DNA from: Phorcus lineatus
Taxonomy: Eukaryota > Mollusca > Gastropoda > Trochida > Trochidae
Direction of reading: 5' to 3'
Assembly: GCA_921293015.1 (NCBI GenBank)
Contig: OV121085.1
Coordinates: 22,767,911 to 22,831,910 of the forward strand
DNA length: 64,000 nucleotides
The notes below the pieces were generated by a model that did not search any database, was not told the origin of the DNA, and was given only the letters and a program-made list of their open reading frames with translations. Every line of letters begins with the position of its first letter. Within the stretch, counting starts at the first letter, position 1. The position numbers and the translations under genes are program-made. Below are positions 1 through 14,000 of the stretch, in pieces.

Positions 1-1992
1 GTAGGATCTCATTCCAGAGCAAGGAGAGGTGTAGGATCTCATTCCAGAGCAAGGAGAGGTGTAGGATCTCATTCCAGAGCAAGAAGAGGTGTAGGATCTC
101 AATCCAGAGCAAGGAGAGGTGTAGGATCTCAATCCAGAGCAAGGAGAGGTGTAGGATCTCAATCCAGAGCAAGGAGAGGTGTAGGATCTCAATCCAGAGC
201 AAGGAGAGGTGTAGGATCTCATTCCAGAGCAAGGAGAGGTGTAGGATCTCATTCCAGAGCAAGGAGAGGTGTAGGATCTCAATCCAGAGCAAGGAGAGGT
301 GTAGGATCTCAATCCAGAGCAAGAAGAGGTGTAGGATCTCAATCCAGAGCAAGGAGAGGTGTAGGATCTCAATCCAGAGCAAGGAGAGGTGTAGGATCTC
401 ATTCCAGAGCAAGGAGAGGTGTAGGATCTCATTCCAGAGCAAGGAGAGGTGTAGGATCTCAATCCAGAGCAAGGAGAGGTGTAGGATCTCAATCCAGAGC
501 AAGAAGAGGTATAGGATCTCAATCCAGAGCAAGGAGAGGTGTAGGATCTCATTCCAGAGCAAGGAGAGGTGTAGGATCTCAATCCAGAGCAAGGAGAGGT
601 GTAGGATCTCAATCCAGAGCAAGGAGAGGTGTACGATCTCAATCCAGAGCAAGGAGAGGTGTACGATCTCAATCCAGAGCAAGGAGAGGTGTAGGATCTC
701 ATTCCAGAGCAAGGAGAGGTGTAGGATCTCATTCCAGAGCAAGGAGAGGTGTAGGATCTCAATCCAGAGCAAGGAGAGGTGTACAATCTCAATCCAGAGC
801 AAGAAGAGGTGTACAATCTCAATCCAGAGCAAGGAGAGGTGTAGGATCTCAATCCAGAGCAAGAAGAGGTGTAGGATCTCAATCCAGAGCAAGGAGAGGT
901 GTAGGATCTCATTCCAGAGCAAGGAGAGGTGTAGGATCTCAATCCAGAGCAAGGAGAGGTGTAGGATCTCAATCCAGAGCAAGGAGAGGTGTATGATCTC
1001 AATCCAGAGCAAGGAGAGGTGTACGATCTCAATCCAGAGCAAGGAGAGGTGTACAATCTCAATCCAGAGCAAGGAGAGGTGTACAATCTCAATCCAGAGC
1101 AAGGAGAGGTGTAGGATCTCAATCCAGAGCAAGGAGAGGTGTAGGATCTCATTCCAGAGCAAGAAGAGGTGTAGGATCTCATTCCAGAGCAAGGAGAGGT
1201 GAAGGATCTCAATCCAGAGCAAGGAGAGGTGTAGGATCTCAATCCAGAGCAAGGAGAGGTGTACAATCTCAATCCAGAGCAAGGAGAGGTGTAGGATCTC
1301 AATCCAGAGCAAGGAGAGGTGTAGGATCTCAATCCAGAGCAAGGAGAGGTGTAGGATCTCAATCCAGAGCAAGGAGAGGTGTAGGATCTCATTCCAGAGC
1401 AAGGAGAGGTGTAGGATCTCATTCCAGAGCAAGGAGAGGTGTAGGATCTCATTCCAGAGCAAGGAGAGGTGTAGGATCTCAATCCAGAGCAAGGAGAGGT
1501 GTAGGATCTCATTCCAGAGCAAGGAGAGGTGTAGGATCTCATTCCAGAGCAAGGAGAGGTGTAGGATCTCATTCCAGAGCAAGGAGAGGTGTAGGATCTC
1601 AATCCAGAGCAAGGAGAGGTGTAGGATCTCATTCCAGAGCAAGGAGAGGTGTAGGATCTCATTCCAGAGCAAGGAGAGGTGTAGGATCTCAATCCAGAGC
1701 ACGAAGAGGTGTAGGTTCTCAATCCAGAGCAAGGAGAGGTGTAGGATCTCAATCCAGAGCAAGGAGAGGTGTAGGATCTCAATCCAGAGCAAGGAGAGGT
1801 GTAGGATCTCATTCCAGAGCAAGGAGAGGTGTAGGATCTCAATCCAGAGCACGAAGAGGTGTAGGTTCTCAATCCAGAGCAAGGAGAGGTGTACAATCTC
1901 AATCCAGAGCAAGGAGAGGTGTACAATCTCAATCCAGAGCAAGGAGGGGTGCACAATCTCAATCCAGAGCAAGGAGAGGTGTACAATCTCAA
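1..1992. repeat. 30-bp satellite array, cut by window start
   Basis: About 66 head-to-tail copies of a 30-bp unit (starts GTAGGATCTC, ends GCAAGGAGAGGT) run to the point where the sequence changes near 1993. Variants recur: T or A at unit position 12, AAGAAG for AAGGAG, and GTACAA or GTACG at the start. Copies 8-13 and 14-18 repeat a T-T-A-A-A-A pattern, so there is a local six-unit (180-bp) higher-order period. Because 30 is a multiple of 3, four of the six frames stay open for long stretches; I read this as a by-product, not a gene. Confidence 0.97.
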
Positions 1993-1993
1993 T

Positions 1994-3222
1994 GCAAGGG
2001 TTTAGCTTATAATTACTAACAATGAGTGAGTGTTCATACTGCATGTCTTCATAAGCATACCACACCTACAGGCAATTAGTGGTTATGTGCTTCAAAACTT
2101 GACGAGAAGACCTTCAAGACAGAAACTAAAAGGTTTAAGCCCCTGTCTATATGTCCCTGCTCAAACAGAGTAAAGAAACCGAAAAAGTCAATAAATCCAT
2201 AAAGAATAATTGCCCGCATCTCATATTCAAATGGCACCAATATATTGATCCTTACGCCATATATGGCAATTGGTTATCCTATCTTAAATGTATTCTTAGA
2301 TTACTACATTCTCTCCCTACAGAGGTAGCTCAAGTCATGGAGAAGAAATAGACCAGCCTGATTGGATGCAATCAAAGTTAGGTGTTCAATCTGACAGCAG
2401 TGCCATTTCAAAGTTATCTTTCAAAAAGCTTCAGTCCTGTCTGTGTGCCTGGGAAAACCAGAATTTATTCTACTGTGAACCTCACAATTTGAGTGTTCTT
2501 GACAGAACACTGTCATGACATCTTAGATAAAGCAACTGAATCATGGTATAGGCCTCAATGACAATGAGCAAGCTTGCAAGAACAAGAGTTTTCACAGGCT
2601 GAAATTTGGGCTACTAGGGGGAAACTTCCAGAAGCAAACAGAGGTGCGGTCGCGATGTTTAGAAATTAGCTACCTGTAGTTAGAGAATGAGATTACTTTG
2701 AAGATACCTCAAACAGAGAAATAAAAAAAAGAGTAATTGGCCCTTTAGCTCATCAGTCTTTTCATGATTGTTTTTGGCTGAAGACTTGCATATAATAATA
2801 CCAGAATTTTAACATGCAATGAGTCGTTACAAAACATACAACAATCATAACATTGTGGTAAATTTAATAAATAAATTGATTTTTTTTTAGTTTGAATATT
2901 ATTTGTGCTACAGACATGAACTTGAGCTTGTCTGAATCCTTACTACCACAACAATATCATTAAATAGAACTTCTATCAATGCTTTTTAAAAGATTAAGCT
3001 ATCATGCTAACTGCACCCCTGCCACAAGCTTATTTTTGGGGTAGGACAATAAAACTTACACATCTTAGGCTCCTTTTTACAAAGATATTTTAAAAATTGA
3101 GATTTCTAACATAAATGGTTTTTTTGAGAATAGACAAAAGTAGATTTAAGGATGGACACCCTTCCCTTTGAAAGGGGGGTCAAAATCAAATTTACATACT
3201 TTAGTCTCCATGGGGTCAGGGG
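1994..3222. other. unassigned non-coding stretch
   Basis: AT-rich single-copy-looking sequence between the 30-bp satellite and the first short retroposon. A 66-codon open frame at 2151-2351 has no splice context or recognisable motif. I see no gene here. Confidence 0.5.
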
Positions 3223-3238
3223 GTCAGTGCCAAATGTA

Positions 3239-3295
3239 GTGAGTGAGTGAGTTGTTGTTTAACGCCACTTGGGCAATATTACAGCCATTAGAGGC
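3239..3295 (-). mobile_element. 57-bp truncated retroposon with 16-bp target duplication
   Basis: The unit GTGAGTGAGTGAG...GAGGC is bracketed by perfect 16-bp direct repeats at 3223-3238 and 3296-3311. Read on the minus strand it ends in GGCGTTAAAC plus a (TCAC)n tail, as the SINE at 36677-36991 does. I therefore interpret it as an extreme 5'-truncated retroposon. Confidence 0.75.
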
Positions 3296-3555
3296 GTCAG
3301 TGCCAAATGTACAAAATTAGATCACAAGCAAGGTCCCTCCCCACAAAATTTAGCTTTCGTGGGAGAAGTTTATGGACAACGAGCCATGTCATAAGCCCAT
3401 CTAGGCTCAGGTCTAATGAGCTAAAACATGAACAAGGGCAATGATTTGGAAATAATAATTCTGCGTTTCCAGTCATCAGAATAATTTTTAAAATTGCATC
3501 GCATAGTATTTAATGAAATTTGATGGTTAAAAGATCTTTTTGCGATAATGGCTAA

Positions 3556-4213
3556 GATTGAGCTCATCAAACCTGAAAGGTCAGATAGGCTTAGGGCATG
3601 GCCCATTGTCAGGTGTCCAGCATCTGTTAACTTTTCATATTTTCAATATCTCAAAATATTGCTCGGTATCCTATTTGAAAATTCAACTCTTTCTTATATT
3701 TCACTAATTTTTTTAATTCTAAAAAAAATAGAGCCAATAACTCATCATCTATAATTTATTCTATAAAAAGTCACAGGATCACCAAATCCATTTATTATAG
3801 TCTGTACACAATATTCTAGCTTTGTTGGCCATTTATTTTTTGAAAAAAAGAGATGAAAACAGTTTATATAGTTTGGTTCCTGTGGCCCTTATTTGGATCT
3901 ATAAAAAAGAACCCACATTAGTTAAGGAATCTGTACACAAGTTTCAGTTTTTGAGGCCTATCGCTTCTGGAGAAGATGAAAATAGGTTTTTAGGATCTGA
4001 CCCCTGTGGCCCTTCTTAAGGGTCACAGGGTCATCAATTCTATACATTAAAAACCTCATTAGTCAAGGTGTACAGAAGATTTCAGATTTTCTGAGTCAAT
4101 GGTTCTGAAAAAGAAGATGAAAGAGTGACAAGTTTTGGGACGGACGGACAGACGCCGAATGCCATCCCATACCATAAGCCCATTGGAGATTTCAGGCCAG
4201 ATGAGCTAAAAAG
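3556..4213. repeat. decayed fold-back repeat, AGCTCATC family
   Basis: The left end reads GAGCTCATCAAACCTGAAAG followed by a GGCATGGC..GTGTCCAGC head. The right end is the inverted counterpart (GGACGGACGGACAGACG ... AGCCCATTGGAG ... CAGATGAGC). The interior has two or three decayed units. The same head begins the better preserved copy at 51541-52925. The small open frames here are shadows of this repeat. Confidence 0.6.
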
Positions 4214-4958
4214 AATGCATGAAAAAAGAATGCAAAAATTTTCATGTCCAAATTTAAATGTACACCTCAAAGGACTAAATGATATATATTCACACAACAC
4301 AATTGACAACTACCATAAGATATTGTTTATCTTTTTGGTCATTATTACGGTTATATCAAATATCATGATAACGCATCATGTTCTTGATGTTATTTCCTGC
4401 CTTTTTATATATCAATCTAAATAGGGTCACTGACTAGGTATGCTGTCACATGTTTGGTAAAGGAACACGATTACATTTACTGTAGCTTGTGTGAAGGTAA
4501 AATATTCCTCGCATTGTCCAGTATTGAACTAGAAACAGTAACACAGCCTAGCTGTCCCAACATCAACATCAAGTGAACGGTTTTTGTACAAATAGTGGAG
4601 GTTTTCACTGCAAGGTTTACACAAAGGGTCTTATCTTGCTGTAAAGAATGATGTCTGTCTGGAAGACCAATGTTATACTTGGGAAGTGATGATCACTGGC
4701 TAAAAGTATTGGTAGCTTTTCTAGTTCTACAGTTCAATTCGAGGGGCAATAGGCGGCTGCTGTACACAAGAGGATACTACATCAATGTGTGTAGAACACA
4801 GCTCACAGCAGCTTCACTTGGTGCCAGAAGCTGTGGAATGAACACAGTGTGGTTAGAGAGGATTCAATCCCCAGAATTTCAGAGTCTTCTTGTACAGATC
4901 ACCAGTGAAAGTGGTTAACCAACAAGACACTCGCTGGTCGTCCCGTCATTCCCAAGGG

Positions 4959-5092
4959 TCAGGTTGGCTCTGGGCGTCGGGTCTGCACGATACGAGGTCG
5001 GTTCGGGTCATTGTATCCCTCGGGATCCTCACATATGTGTACAACAATCCCTGGCTGAGAGTCGGTGGCAGGGTGTAACTCATGTGCTTCTC
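4959..5092 (-). CDS. RCAN: RCAN coding exon 4 (terminal)
   Basis: Acceptor TTTATTTTAG at the high end; TGA stop at 4961-4959. Encodes residues 146 (last two bases) to 189: EAHELHPATD, the docking-like PGIVVHICED, and the conserved IVQTRRPE before the stop. The C-terminus is shorter than in vertebrate RCAN1, which continues past TRRPE. The 3' UTR lies below 4959 and its end was not identified. Confidence 0.93.
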
Positions 5093-8000
5093 CTAAAATA
5101 AACAATCAGCAACATTAACAAAAAGTAATCCATATTGTCTCTTCAGGGTGTAATTTCTCAAAGCATTTGCTTTGCTGAACAGCTACTTATGTTTAACGTC
5201 TCTAGTTGATAAATGTCCTAAACCTACTTACCAGGAGCAAGCTGGGCAATGGCTGCCAAGAGGTCATAGTTGATGACTGGCTCGGACTCGTGCACCTGCT
5301 CCCAGCCTATAGGGGGCGAGGCCGGAGGAGAGATCAGGAACTGCTTTTCCAGAGGGGGTGGCTTTAGGTGGGGCGAATCTTCACTGCAGCTTGGCTTGGC
5401 CTAATGAAGGAGAAGAGACAGTTCATATGAAACAAGCTGCTAACATGGTCAAGCTATATCAAACTGTCATTATGTTTTTCACATCTCATCAATTTAAACA
5501 TGTTCTATTACTGTATAAATATCAAAGATTCGATAATATCAGTGTGCTGATATATATGTCAGATCAAAATGAACACATGAAACATGTTTGAAAAATATAT
5601 ATATATATAACTGAGGAAATTGGTTTAATCAAAGCAGAAAATGAAGTGAACATGAAGGCGCTCACTTTACCAAGCCAGCTCAAATATTTGGCTTAATTTG
5701 ACAATAACCAAGCTTATAGAAAAAAATCTGTAAAATATTCAAACATTCAAGAAATTTCTTGAAATTTTGCACTGAACCAGTCCTAATAGGTTCGAAGACA
5801 TGTGCAAAATTTAAAAAGTTTTTTTAAAATTTTGCAATTCCAAAACACGTCTTCAACGGAACGACAGACGCACAGAACCGTTGGAATTACTATATATATA
5901 CCCTCCACCTTTGCATTGAAGGGCAATCTCGGGGGTGTGATAATAAAGAATAGAGCCATGGGCTTTGTAGCTCATCAGCCATTGTATTGTTTATGTTCAA
6001 GACTAAGATATACACAGATTAGAACTCCATACATCCCCATAATTGTCCAGTCTCAGTGCATAAGAAAAGATGTCAATATTTAAAGAAAATCAATTGGACC
6101 ATATCATATTCCTCAAATCAAGATAAAAATAAGAAAACAGATTATTTAAAACAAAAAAATAATGTCTTTAATTCCATGTAAAATTTGCACATGCGCAAAA
6201 ATAAATAAAGAAAGGCAGCGCCGCACAAAAAGCTAATTTGGTGCTTTCATCCTTGTGAAATCAAAACATCTTCCTTCCTTTAGAACTTCATATCTTTTGA
6301 ACCATTTGGTGCATTTTCATAACAGTTACAAAACAATAAAGAAGAAAGGATTGTCTTCAATTACATATGAAATATTTACATTCAGTGAGTGAGTGAGTTA
6401 CTGTTTAACGCCGCTTGGGCAATATTTCAGCCATTAGCGGCGGGTATTTACATTCACAAGAATAGATAAAGACACAGTAAGCACAATATGGCATCTGTTG
6501 AACTTTATATATCCATAACAAAATGAATTCCAAAACCATTTATATCATTGTCACGAGAAAATAATTGTCTGCATTCTGATAGATAACATGTGTATGCACT
6601 AAATAACATAATGATACAGCAATTTTTCTGGTAATGGGGAAATTGTCCAACGAAAATTCTCTAGATCTTTTGTTGCACATCGCCAAGAGGTAAGGAGGAT
6701 GGTTCAAAGAAAATTGTCTTGGTCGAGGGATCTCATTTTTGCAAATAAAGTTTGGCGTTATTCTGGGGTGTAAAACATTTTGCTATATATGTCGGGAGAG
6801 CATGAGTTCCGTCCAGTGAACAAAAGGAGGGCCGGATTGTTCGTTTACTACAGGACATCCTGACGGATTGGTAAGTGCAACATATCATTTTTGGAAGAGA
6901 AGTCAAGAGTTGTACAACTCTATTAATCCACATGTGACAATCAGAACTTCCCTGATGTAGAAGGCAGTTGTTCGCGATTCGCCGTCTCGTTGCTAAGGAA
7001 GTAAGAAGACGGCACAAAGCTTTGCGGGGGATATAATAAATGGAAATCCAAAACATAAGCATATTATTCAACATTTGTTCATTATGTTCATGAACTTATA
7101 CGTTTAACAATAATTGAAAAGCTTATCTTGACAAACGTTACTGGTAACAAGTAGTATAACATTTCTAAAACAAAACTATTCACCGGTCACATTGTACCTC
7201 TGATTTTTTATATTGCACTCGCTGATTGGTCAACTTTAGCCAATGAAAAAATATATGACAAGTAACAGTAATGGTAGTTTGTTGATAGCGTCTTGCATGT
7301 ACTGAGAAGTACATGACATAAAATTCTTAAAAAAATAGAACAAACACCAGCACAAACGTATGTATTTTTTATTATGGTAAATTTACAACAATCCCTTATC
7401 AAACAAATGCTTATCACAAAACACTGACGTATTACATCTCACTTTGAAAATTAACGATACTTACCGTAACTCAATCTCTCAACATGCCGCGTGCTTCATG
7501 TCAACCTGCCTCCAAGACGTGCTAGTAGGCGGGGTCACCTTATATGTGAGGTATGTGATTTTGACAGCAACTTGGGTGGCTGAGAAAGGGGGTAGCCTTA
7601 TACATTGTAATATTCGCTAAATATATACTCTTTTCTTATTTGGTAAAAGAAACAGGTCAATGTGAGCTGTCACTGGACTTCAATGAACCTACCCCCGATC
7701 TTCCGCAATTCATATCTTTTTAATGGGGTGTAAACACTTCATAATTTTTACATCATCGTAAAGAGGAAAGATCTGGCTTTGATTTGACATGACATTTGCA
7801 TATGCGCATGAATCAGTAAAGAAGCAGCGAAATTTGTTCACAAATGTCTGAGAGTACCCCTCTTTCTTGTTAATAAATTTTTCAGCTTTATCAAGAGAAA
7901 AGAATTATCTTTAATCCCATGTACACTTTGCATATGTGCAGTTAAGAATAAAAATAAGGCGAGTGAAGCAAACGTGCAAATTGGAGAATTATCAAAATCA

Positions 8001-11000
8001 GTTTTCAAATAGTTGAGAGTACCCTTCTTTCGCGGTAGATATCTTCTGAACCATTTCATCTTCATCAAGAGAAAAAAATAATCTTAAATTCATGTATACA
8101 TAATTTTCGTATGCGCATTCACAGTTAAAGATGAGGTGAGTAATGCGACATATGTCACAAATAGGGCGATTATCAAAATCTGTTTTCAATTGGTTGAGGG
8201 TACTCCTCTTTCGCTTTTCTAGATCTCTGAAACCAGTTGGCTCTTTTTCATTATTTTTACACTATCATAAAGAGGAAAGATTTATCTTCAATTCCTTGTA
8301 TAATATGTATATCTGCAACAAAAAACAACGATGTGGTATATTGAGTTCCAGGTTTATAATGCTGGAATATTTGCCCGAACGTGAATTCACCCGCCGAGAG
8401 AATCGGTAATGCAGGAGTCAAGGCTGTTTAGAAGTTTGTGTAAATTGAAGGACAAAGAAATTTACACCTATTGTTCTCAATCCTATGAAGATGACATTCT
8501 CAAAATTTTAGATTCCTAGCATGATTAGTATCTGGAAAAACATGACAGAAGAATTGAGAGTGGGTATCCTGCCACGTCCATGTTTAAAGGAGGGTCAAGC
8601 ATTCTTAATCCTCATGCACACAATAATTCAGGTTTCTAGCTCCTTATATTGACGAGAAGATGAAAGTAGTTTTTTTAGGTTGTGACTATGCAGTGCAATA
8701 TTATCGGTATACACATGTCAGTATATACCATATACACTGTGCAATACAATAATCGCAATATGATTTTCATTTTTACAATATATCGACTTTAGTATCAACT
8801 TTTATTGAAATACACAGATAGAAATTAGATTATAACTTGTTCTAAGGTAAGGTATCAGGTTGCAGATGCAAGAAAATGTTCCTGGTGTATTCTGTAGTGT
8901 ATTAACCCTTACGTTGCTGAATATTATTTTGACCAGTTTTGCCCCCGTGGCTGAATTTTCCAGCACTCGCCTCGCTACGGTAATAACGCAATTAGCCCCT
9001 GTGGCTGAATTATTTCGCACCGCGAGTCGCGGCTGTTTTTTCGATAAATGGTGTATTCACATGGCGGATTACGGATGAAACTGACCGTTCGATACAAAAG
9101 TAGCCCGCCAATCCCGTACACAAATGAACGATCTTTATCCGACACTTTGAATGAAATTTTTATCTTACCTAGAACGGTTTCTACAACTGAAGTAAACTTG
9201 TTTTCAATTCGGGCGCCATAACTCAATAAATTCCAAGAGCGCATGCGCGAAATCAAAACGAAACTAAGGATGAATTGTTCCCCTTCACATCGATATAAAA
9301 ATTATTTTTATAATATGTCTGGAACGAATTTTACAAAATTTTAAAAATTGTCTTCATTTCAAACATTATAAAATCATTTAATCACTGAGTGCACACATGC
9401 AAATTATATACGGAATTGAAGCTAATTTTTTGCTCTATATTTCACGATAAATTTTATTACGATACGCCATCCTAAACGAAAGATATAAATTACGAAAACA
9501 GGGTAGTGATAAATCCCGATAACGCTCTGACCCCCACAGTAATATTACTAAGCTAATAGCCCCGGGCAAACGCACGCGCTCAGCGCGTGCAGGCGGGGTA
9601 TCCCCGTTGAAACATACACTCACACACAATATAAATTGTCTTTATTTCCAACTTTATAAATCATGTTATTCGCTTTGTATACATGCAAATTATATATGGA
9701 ATTGAAGGCAATTTATTCTTCTTTACGAAGAAATAAATCATAACAATCTTTTGCACTGTAATTAGAAGTTATTACCAACGAAACGTGGGTATAGCTAGTA
9801 ATAAATTCTTTGATAATCGCCTTACCGCAACATATGTCGCATCGTTTCCACACGTTTTATTTTGATGCAAATATGGGCAAATTACACATGAAAATGAAGG
9901 TATTTCTTTCTGCTTTACGATGATATGAAAATAATAAATATGTACCACTTGGTTTGGAATATATAAAGTTTGCAAAGATGGTACCCTCGGGTATTTTAGA
10001 ACAGATTTTGATAATTGCGACATCACTAACCGCTCCTTTATTGTCTAATTGTAATTTGCAAATTTTATATAGAATTGAAGACGATCCTTTCCTCTTTATT
10101 GTGATATAAAAATGTCGATAATGCGCTCTGCCGTTAAATGGATAGGAAGTGTAAAAAGCAGTTGAAAATAAATCGCTTCTCGGTAAACAAAATATGAATA
10201 GAGAAATTGCCTGTTTGTGCGATGCGCGCCGGGTCCTTTCTGATTTTCTTGTACATACCAATTTTACATGGCAATAAAGATTATCCTTTTCTCTATATTT
10301 TGATATATGAAATTGCAAAATTTACCGAGAAGTTTATGTGATATAAAGTGCGAGAAAATGGTAAAAACGTAAAGAATAAACAAAAGTCACAATTTTGCGG
10401 AACTTGCTGTATCTTTATTCTATATGGTGTATATAATTTTTTTATATCAAATCGAAGACAATTATTCCTTCTTTATCACGATGTAATCAATTTCAAAATA
10501 CGCCTAGCTGTTGAGAAGATATGAGCGAAAGAAAGGCACATGTCAAAATCGCCGTTCAGTTTACATGATTTGAATCGAGAAATTAGCTTTTTGTGCGGCG
10601 CTTGCTGTGTCTTTATTTATTATCGCGCATGTACACATTTTACATGGAAAGAAAGACAATCTTTCTCTCTGTCTTTCGATATAAAAATTGTCAAAATACG
10701 TTGAGCACATCATGTAAAAATTGGTGTGACAAAATGGTGTAAAACTAAAAATATGTAAAAATCACCTTTTTTGCGGCACATGCTGTATCTTCAATTCAGG
10801 TAGCGTAGTTACGTAATTATATTGAATTGAAGACAATTTTCTGCTCTTTCAAATGATCCAACCGGTATTGAAATCCGCCCAAGGGTTCAGAGCATAGGGC
10901 GTGCGATATAAGGTTGTACGTTTGGTGTGAGTGCAGGCTTGTAAGCAAACGATAGCACGCGCGGGGCGGTAAGCTCGTGCGAGAGGGTAGAAAGTGCCCA

Positions 11001-14000
11001 CAGGCTATTAGCACGTGCGGCGGGGAGTGGGGGAAAATTGAGTGATTTTAAAGCTTATTTTCGGTACGATAAACGTTATCAATCGTTGCATAATTTTCGG
11101 AACATGTACGCGCATTATTTAGAACACCAACGAAACAAAATTCGGTAGCTTAGCGACACACGGACGGAAAGTACTAGCGTTGAACTGACACTACTGCCGT
11201 GCAACAATTGCCCGTCCTTCGCTACTGTGAACCTCGGCGTTAATGAGCTAGCGTGAGAAAAATAGAGTTTGGATGTCGCATCTCGCCCAGAGGACATGCG
11301 GTCAAAGCAAATTTCAACCCGGACAGGCCCGGGACCCGCATCTTAAGGGTTAAAAGTGGCAGGGACTAGCTCTGAATCTGCATTTAACCAATTTATCATT
11401 TGAAATTTCCTTTCTTTGAGTACTACCGGGTATTTTACATTTTGAAAGCCTTAAAAGAAATTTTATATTAGCCGTTATTCTAAAAATTGAATGGAAATTG
11501 TAAAAACTTTAAAATCGAGTAAATTCCAAATAGTGCGATATCATTGCAAAACAGGGGCTAAACATAACAATATACTGCAATATATAAATATGTCCATTAT
11601 TTAGTCCTAGGCCTATGTGGCCGAAATAAGGTGTCACAGGTCGACTAAACCTACAATTAACCCTTAAGATGCGGGTCCCGGGCCTGTCCGGGTTGAAATT
11701 TGCTTTGACCGCATGTCCTCTGGGCGAGATGCGACATCCAAACTCTATTTTTCTCACGCTAGCTCATTAACGCCGAGGTTCACAGTAGCGAAGGACGGGC
11801 AATTGTTGCACGGCAGTAGTGTCAGTTCAACGCTAGTACTTTCCGTCCGTGTGTCGCTAAGCTACCGAATTTTGTTTCGTTGGTGTTCTAAATAATGCGC
11901 GTACATGTTCCGAAAATTATGCAACGATTGATAACGTTTATCGTACCGAAAATAAGCTTTAAAATCACTCAATTTTCCCCCACTCCCCGCCGCACGTGCT
12001 AATAGCCTGTGGGCACTTTCTACCCTCTCGCACGAGCTTACCGCCCCGCGCGTGCTATCATTTGCTTACAAGCCTGCACTCACACCAAACGTACAACCTT
12101 ATATCGCACGCCCTATGCTCTGAACCCTTGGGCGTATTTCAATACCGGTTGGATCATTTGAAAAAGCAGAAAATTGTCTTCAATTCAATATAAAATACAT
12201 AACTACGCTACCTGAATTGAAGATACAGCATGTGCCGCAAAAAAGGTGATTTTTACATATTTTTAGTTTTACACCATTTTGTCACACCAATTTTTACATG
12301 ATGTGCTCAACGTATTTTGACAATTTTTATATCAAAAGACAGAGAGAAAGATTGTCTTTCTTTCCATGTAAAATGTGTACATGCGCGATCATAAATAAAG
12401 ACACAGCAAGCGCCGCACAAATAGCTAATTTCTCGATTCAAATCATGTAAACTGAACGGCAATTTTGACATGTGCCTTTCTTTCGCTCATATCTTCTCAA
12501 CAGCTAGGCGTATTTTGAAATTGATTACATCGTGATAAAGAAGGAATAATTGTCTTCGATTTGATATAAAAAAATTATATACACCATATAGAATAAAGAT
12601 ACAGCAAGTTCCGCAAAATTGTGACTTTTGTTTATTCTTTACGTTTTTACCATTTTCTCGCAGTTTATATCACATAAACTTCTCGGTAAATTTTGCAATT
12701 TCATATATCAAAATATAGAGAAAAGGATAATCTTTATTGCCATGTAAAATTAGTATGTACAAAAAAATCAGAAAGGACCCGGCGCGCATCGCACAAACAG
12801 GCAATTTCTCTATTCATATTTTGTTTACCGAGAAGCGATTTATTTTCAACTGCTTTTTACACTTCCTATCCATTTAACGGCAGAGCGCATTATCGACATT
12901 TTTATATCACAATAAAGAGGAAAGGATCGTCTTCAATTCTATATAAAATTTGCAAATTACAATTAGACAATAAAGGAGCGGTTAGTGATACTAAAATACC
13001 CGAGGGTACCATCTTTGCAAACTTTATATATTCCAAACCAAGTGGTACATATTTATTATTTTCATATCATCGTAAAGCAGAAAGAAATACCTTCATTTTC
13101 ATGTGTAATTTGCCCATATTTGCATCAAAATAAAACGTGTGGAAACGATGCGACATATGTTGCGGTAAGGCGATTATCAAAGAATTTATTACTAGCTATA
13201 CCCACGTTTCGTTGGTAATAACTTCTAATTACAGTGCAAAAGATTGTTGTGATTTATTTCTTCGTAAAGAAGAATAAATTGCCTTCAATTCCATATATAA
13301 TTTGCATGTATACAAAGCGAATAACATGATTTATAAGTTGGAAATAAAGACAATTTATATTGTGTGTGAGTGTATGTTTCAACGGGGATATCCCGCCTGC
13401 ACGCGCTGAGCGCGTGCGTTTGCCCGGGGCTATTAGCTTAGTAATATTACTGTGGGGGTCAGAGCGTTATCGGGATGTATCACTACCCTGTTTTCGTAAT
13501 TTATATCTTTCGTTTAGGATGGCGTATCGTAATAAAATTTATCGTGAAATATAGAGCAAAAAATTAGCTTCAATTCCGTATATAATTTGCATGTGTGCAC
13601 TCAGTGATTAAATGATTTTATAATGTTTGAAATGAAGACAATTTTTAAAATTTTGTAAAATTCGTTCTAAACATATTATAAAAATAATTTTTATATCGAT
13701 GTGAAGAGGAACTATTCATCTTTAGTTTCGTTTTGATTTCGCGCATGCGCTCTTGGAATTTATTGAGTTACGGCGCCCGAATTGAAAACAAGTTTACTTC
13801 AGTTGTAGAAACCGTTCCAGGGGTGATAGAAATTTCATTCAAAATGTCAAGTAAGTATCATCCATTTGTAACACGGGATTCGCCGACTAGCTTTGTATAA
13901 AACGACGATAATGTCCGTATTTCGCCATGTAAACACGCCATATGTTGTTAAAACGGTCGCATCTGGCGGCGCTGGAAAATTCGGCCACAGGGGCTAATTG

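Noticed and set aside
993-1202. 69-codon frame of QSKERC repeats
   Set aside because: It is the 30-bp satellite read in one of four open frames; its ATG and stop are single-base variants of the unit.
4670-5078. Overlapping plus-strand frames of 82 and 62 codons
   Set aside because: They lie antisense to or beside RCAN exon 4, whose conserved protein and splice sites explain the sequence.
6733-7074. 113-codon minus frame
   Set aside because: It falls in the ~185-bp repeat family and shares only repeat-derived words (RLLTSL) with frames in the arms.
9857-10318. 153-codon minus frame, with a mirrored 146-codon frame at 12693-13133
   Set aside because: Both lie in the degenerate repeat core of the inverted TTAA elements, contain no domain, and simply mirror each other.
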